From DAOTYH01 sp034435015 (lineage in GTDB: Bacteria > Chloroflexota > Anaerolineae > Aggregatilineales > UBA3940): DNA of 6,761 nucleotides. The position numbers were made by a program, and so were the translations under genes. Where the stretch lies: positions 1-6,761 of the forward strand of contig DAOTYH010000109.1 of the NCBI GenBank assembly GCA_034435015.1. Direction: 5' to 3'. Below are positions 5,804 to 6,761 of this stretch, piece by piece (position 1 is the stretch's first letter; each line of letters begins with the position of its first letter). The notes under the pieces are model-generated. The model was not told the origin of the DNA. It did not search any database and saw nothing but the letters and a program-made list of their open reading frames with translations.

Positions 5804-6761
5804 ATGTCAGATAATAACAGCACATCAAGAAGGTATTTCTTAAAAGGGGCCTCTCTTGCAGGGATTGCCCCTCTGGCTCTCGGTCTTCCCGACAAGCCAA
5901 GACTTACTCTTGAGCCGCCAGGTGGGCCTTCCATCAATAGCCAACAACCGGATGCCTCTTCTCCTGCCAACCGTCCTCTTCTGCTTGATCCAGATAACGT
6001 GCCTCTTAATCCTACTAGCACAGTTGTTATCAATAATGCGGGCATTAACTTCGGGTTGTTCCGGATTGCGGGCGACAACGATCCCAATCTTTTTGTGATC
6101 GACTCGGCAACAGATCGTGTTGGGATTGGCACGGTTGCGCCAAATAACCGGCTTCACGTTAATACAAGCCTCCAGACGATTCGGGATCAAGAGAGCGCGA
6201 TCTACAGCTTCCTGCAACTAAACCCGACGGCGGACGTTGGCGTTGAAGTGCGTGGTGCACAATTCGCGGATATGGAGATTGCGTCCGGCAACCCGCGGAA
6301 TTTCACCGGTGTGTTGTCGGCAAACTTCACGCGGGTATTCCACCGAGGTACAGGAACCCTTACTCAGGCACGTGGCCTGAACATGGTTGCCCGCAACATG
6401 TCAACTGGCACAATCTCCCTTGCGTATGGCGGTGTGTTTTTTGTCGGTAATGAAACCGGGACAATCACCAAAGCAATTGCCCAGTACAACAATATTGCTA
6501 ACTTGGGCGCTGGTACCATAACGGAAGGCTATTGTTTCTATGGTGCCAATACGGTCAATGTTGGTACATGGACTAAGTCTTATGGCCTTCTTGTCGAACC
6601 GCTTAGAGGCCAAACCAACTACGGCATCTACATCATGAACCAGAACCTCGGCGCCACCGCCAACTACGCCATCTACTCTGAGGGGGGCGCCAGCGTGCTC
6701 AAGGCCGGATCGCCTACCGTGGTGCCGCTGATGATTCAGGGCGCGGCCAGCCAGACCGCTC
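5804..6761 (+). CDS. Tat-exported, phage-tail-fibre-like repeat protein; 3' end outside window
   Basis: The frame is open from ATG 5804 to the window edge (319 codons, no stop), so the gene is truncated on the right. The N terminus has a perfect twin-arginine motif, SRRYFLK at 8-14, followed by a short hydrophobic stretch (GASLAGIAPLALGL, 15-28), as in Tat signal peptides that export folded proteins. No clear AxA cleavage site is visible. A Pro/Ser/Asn-rich linker covers about 30-70. Residues 106-119 read VGIGTVAPNNRLHV, the hallmark motif of tail-fibre/tailspike proteins that often end in an S74-type intramolecular chaperone. About 140-270 is Gly/Asn/Thr-rich and probably beta-structured. 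NYGIY (272-276) and NYAIYSEGG (287-295) form a short repeat, and VPLMIQGAASQTA (307-319) is also typical of tail-fibre stalks. Likely an extracellular or surface fibre or adhesin; enzymatic activity, trimerisation and the C-terminal chaperone cannot be judged from the visible part. GC rises from about 6600 onward. Confidence 0.8.
   Translation, partial: MSDNNSTSRRYFLKGASLAGIAPLALGLPDKPRLTLEPPGGPSINSQQPDASSPANRPLLLDPDNVPLNPTSTVVINNAGINFGLFRIAGDNDPNLFVIDSATDRVGIGTVAPNNRLHVNTSLQTIRDQESAIYSFLQLNPTADVGVEVRGAQFADMEIASGNPRNFTGVLSANFTRVFHRGTGTLTQARGLNMVARNMSTGTISLAYGGVFFVGNETGTITKAIAQYNNIANLGAGTITEGYCFYGANTVNVGTWTKSYGLLVEPLRGQTNYGIYIMNQNLGATANYAIYSEGGASVLKAGSPTVVPLMIQGAASQTA

Noticed and set aside
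5856..6098. Plus-strand 80 aa frame inside the tail-fibre-like gene
   Set aside because: Different frame from the well-supported gene at 5804, with no ribosome binding site of note and no motif.
5674..6217. Two overlapping minus-strand frames (152 and 125 aa) across the gap and the start of the tail-fibre-like gene
   Set aside because: No recognisable motifs. The + strand frame from 5804 has a ribosome binding site, a perfect Tat motif and tail-fibre motifs, so the minus frames are shadows.

Overview
The window reads as a bacterial cell-surface glycan locus with every supported gene on the + strand. The organism cannot be named from sequence alone. The very long fused glycosyltransferase/methyltransferase protein, the moderate-to-high GC of the first 3.1 kb, and a Tat-exported tail-fibre-like protein next to a glycan cluster would fit an environmental, possibly Chloroflexota-like, bacterium. 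That is a weak inference, and nothing here fixes the phylum.

Layout. Bases 1-4104 hold the 3' part of one giant open frame with no start in the window (1367 codons visible). In order it carries a coiled coil, a GT-A (GT8-like) glycosyltransferase with a DPD motif, a long basic/proline-rich linker, a GT-B (GT4-like) glycosyltransferase with an E-x7-E motif, and a C-terminal class I SAM methyltransferase. Two free-standing class I methyltransferase genes follow closely at 4166-4798 and 4816-5646, probably in the same transcript. After a 157-base gap with a possible promoter, a gene starts at 5804 and runs off the right edge. It encodes a perfect twin-arginine signal motif followed by a phage-tail-fibre/adhesin-like repeat protein. 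This last frame has no stop inside the window.

How the genes may work together (inference): the giant protein would add at least two sugars to a surface polysaccharide or glycolipid, and its own methyltransferase domain plus the two neighbours would methylate sugars or cap chains. The tail-fibre-like protein may be an exported surface fibre or adhesin, or simply the start of an unrelated unit.

Most notable points: an abrupt drop in GC inside the giant frame near 3150-3180, suggesting a chimera made by recombination; three consecutive methyltransferase modules, two of which look homologous; a ruler-like arrangement of coiled coil, glycosyltransferases and methyltransferase in one chain; and a Tat signal on a tail-fibre-like protein. 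No RNA genes, insertion sequences, CRISPR arrays or convincing terminators were seen.
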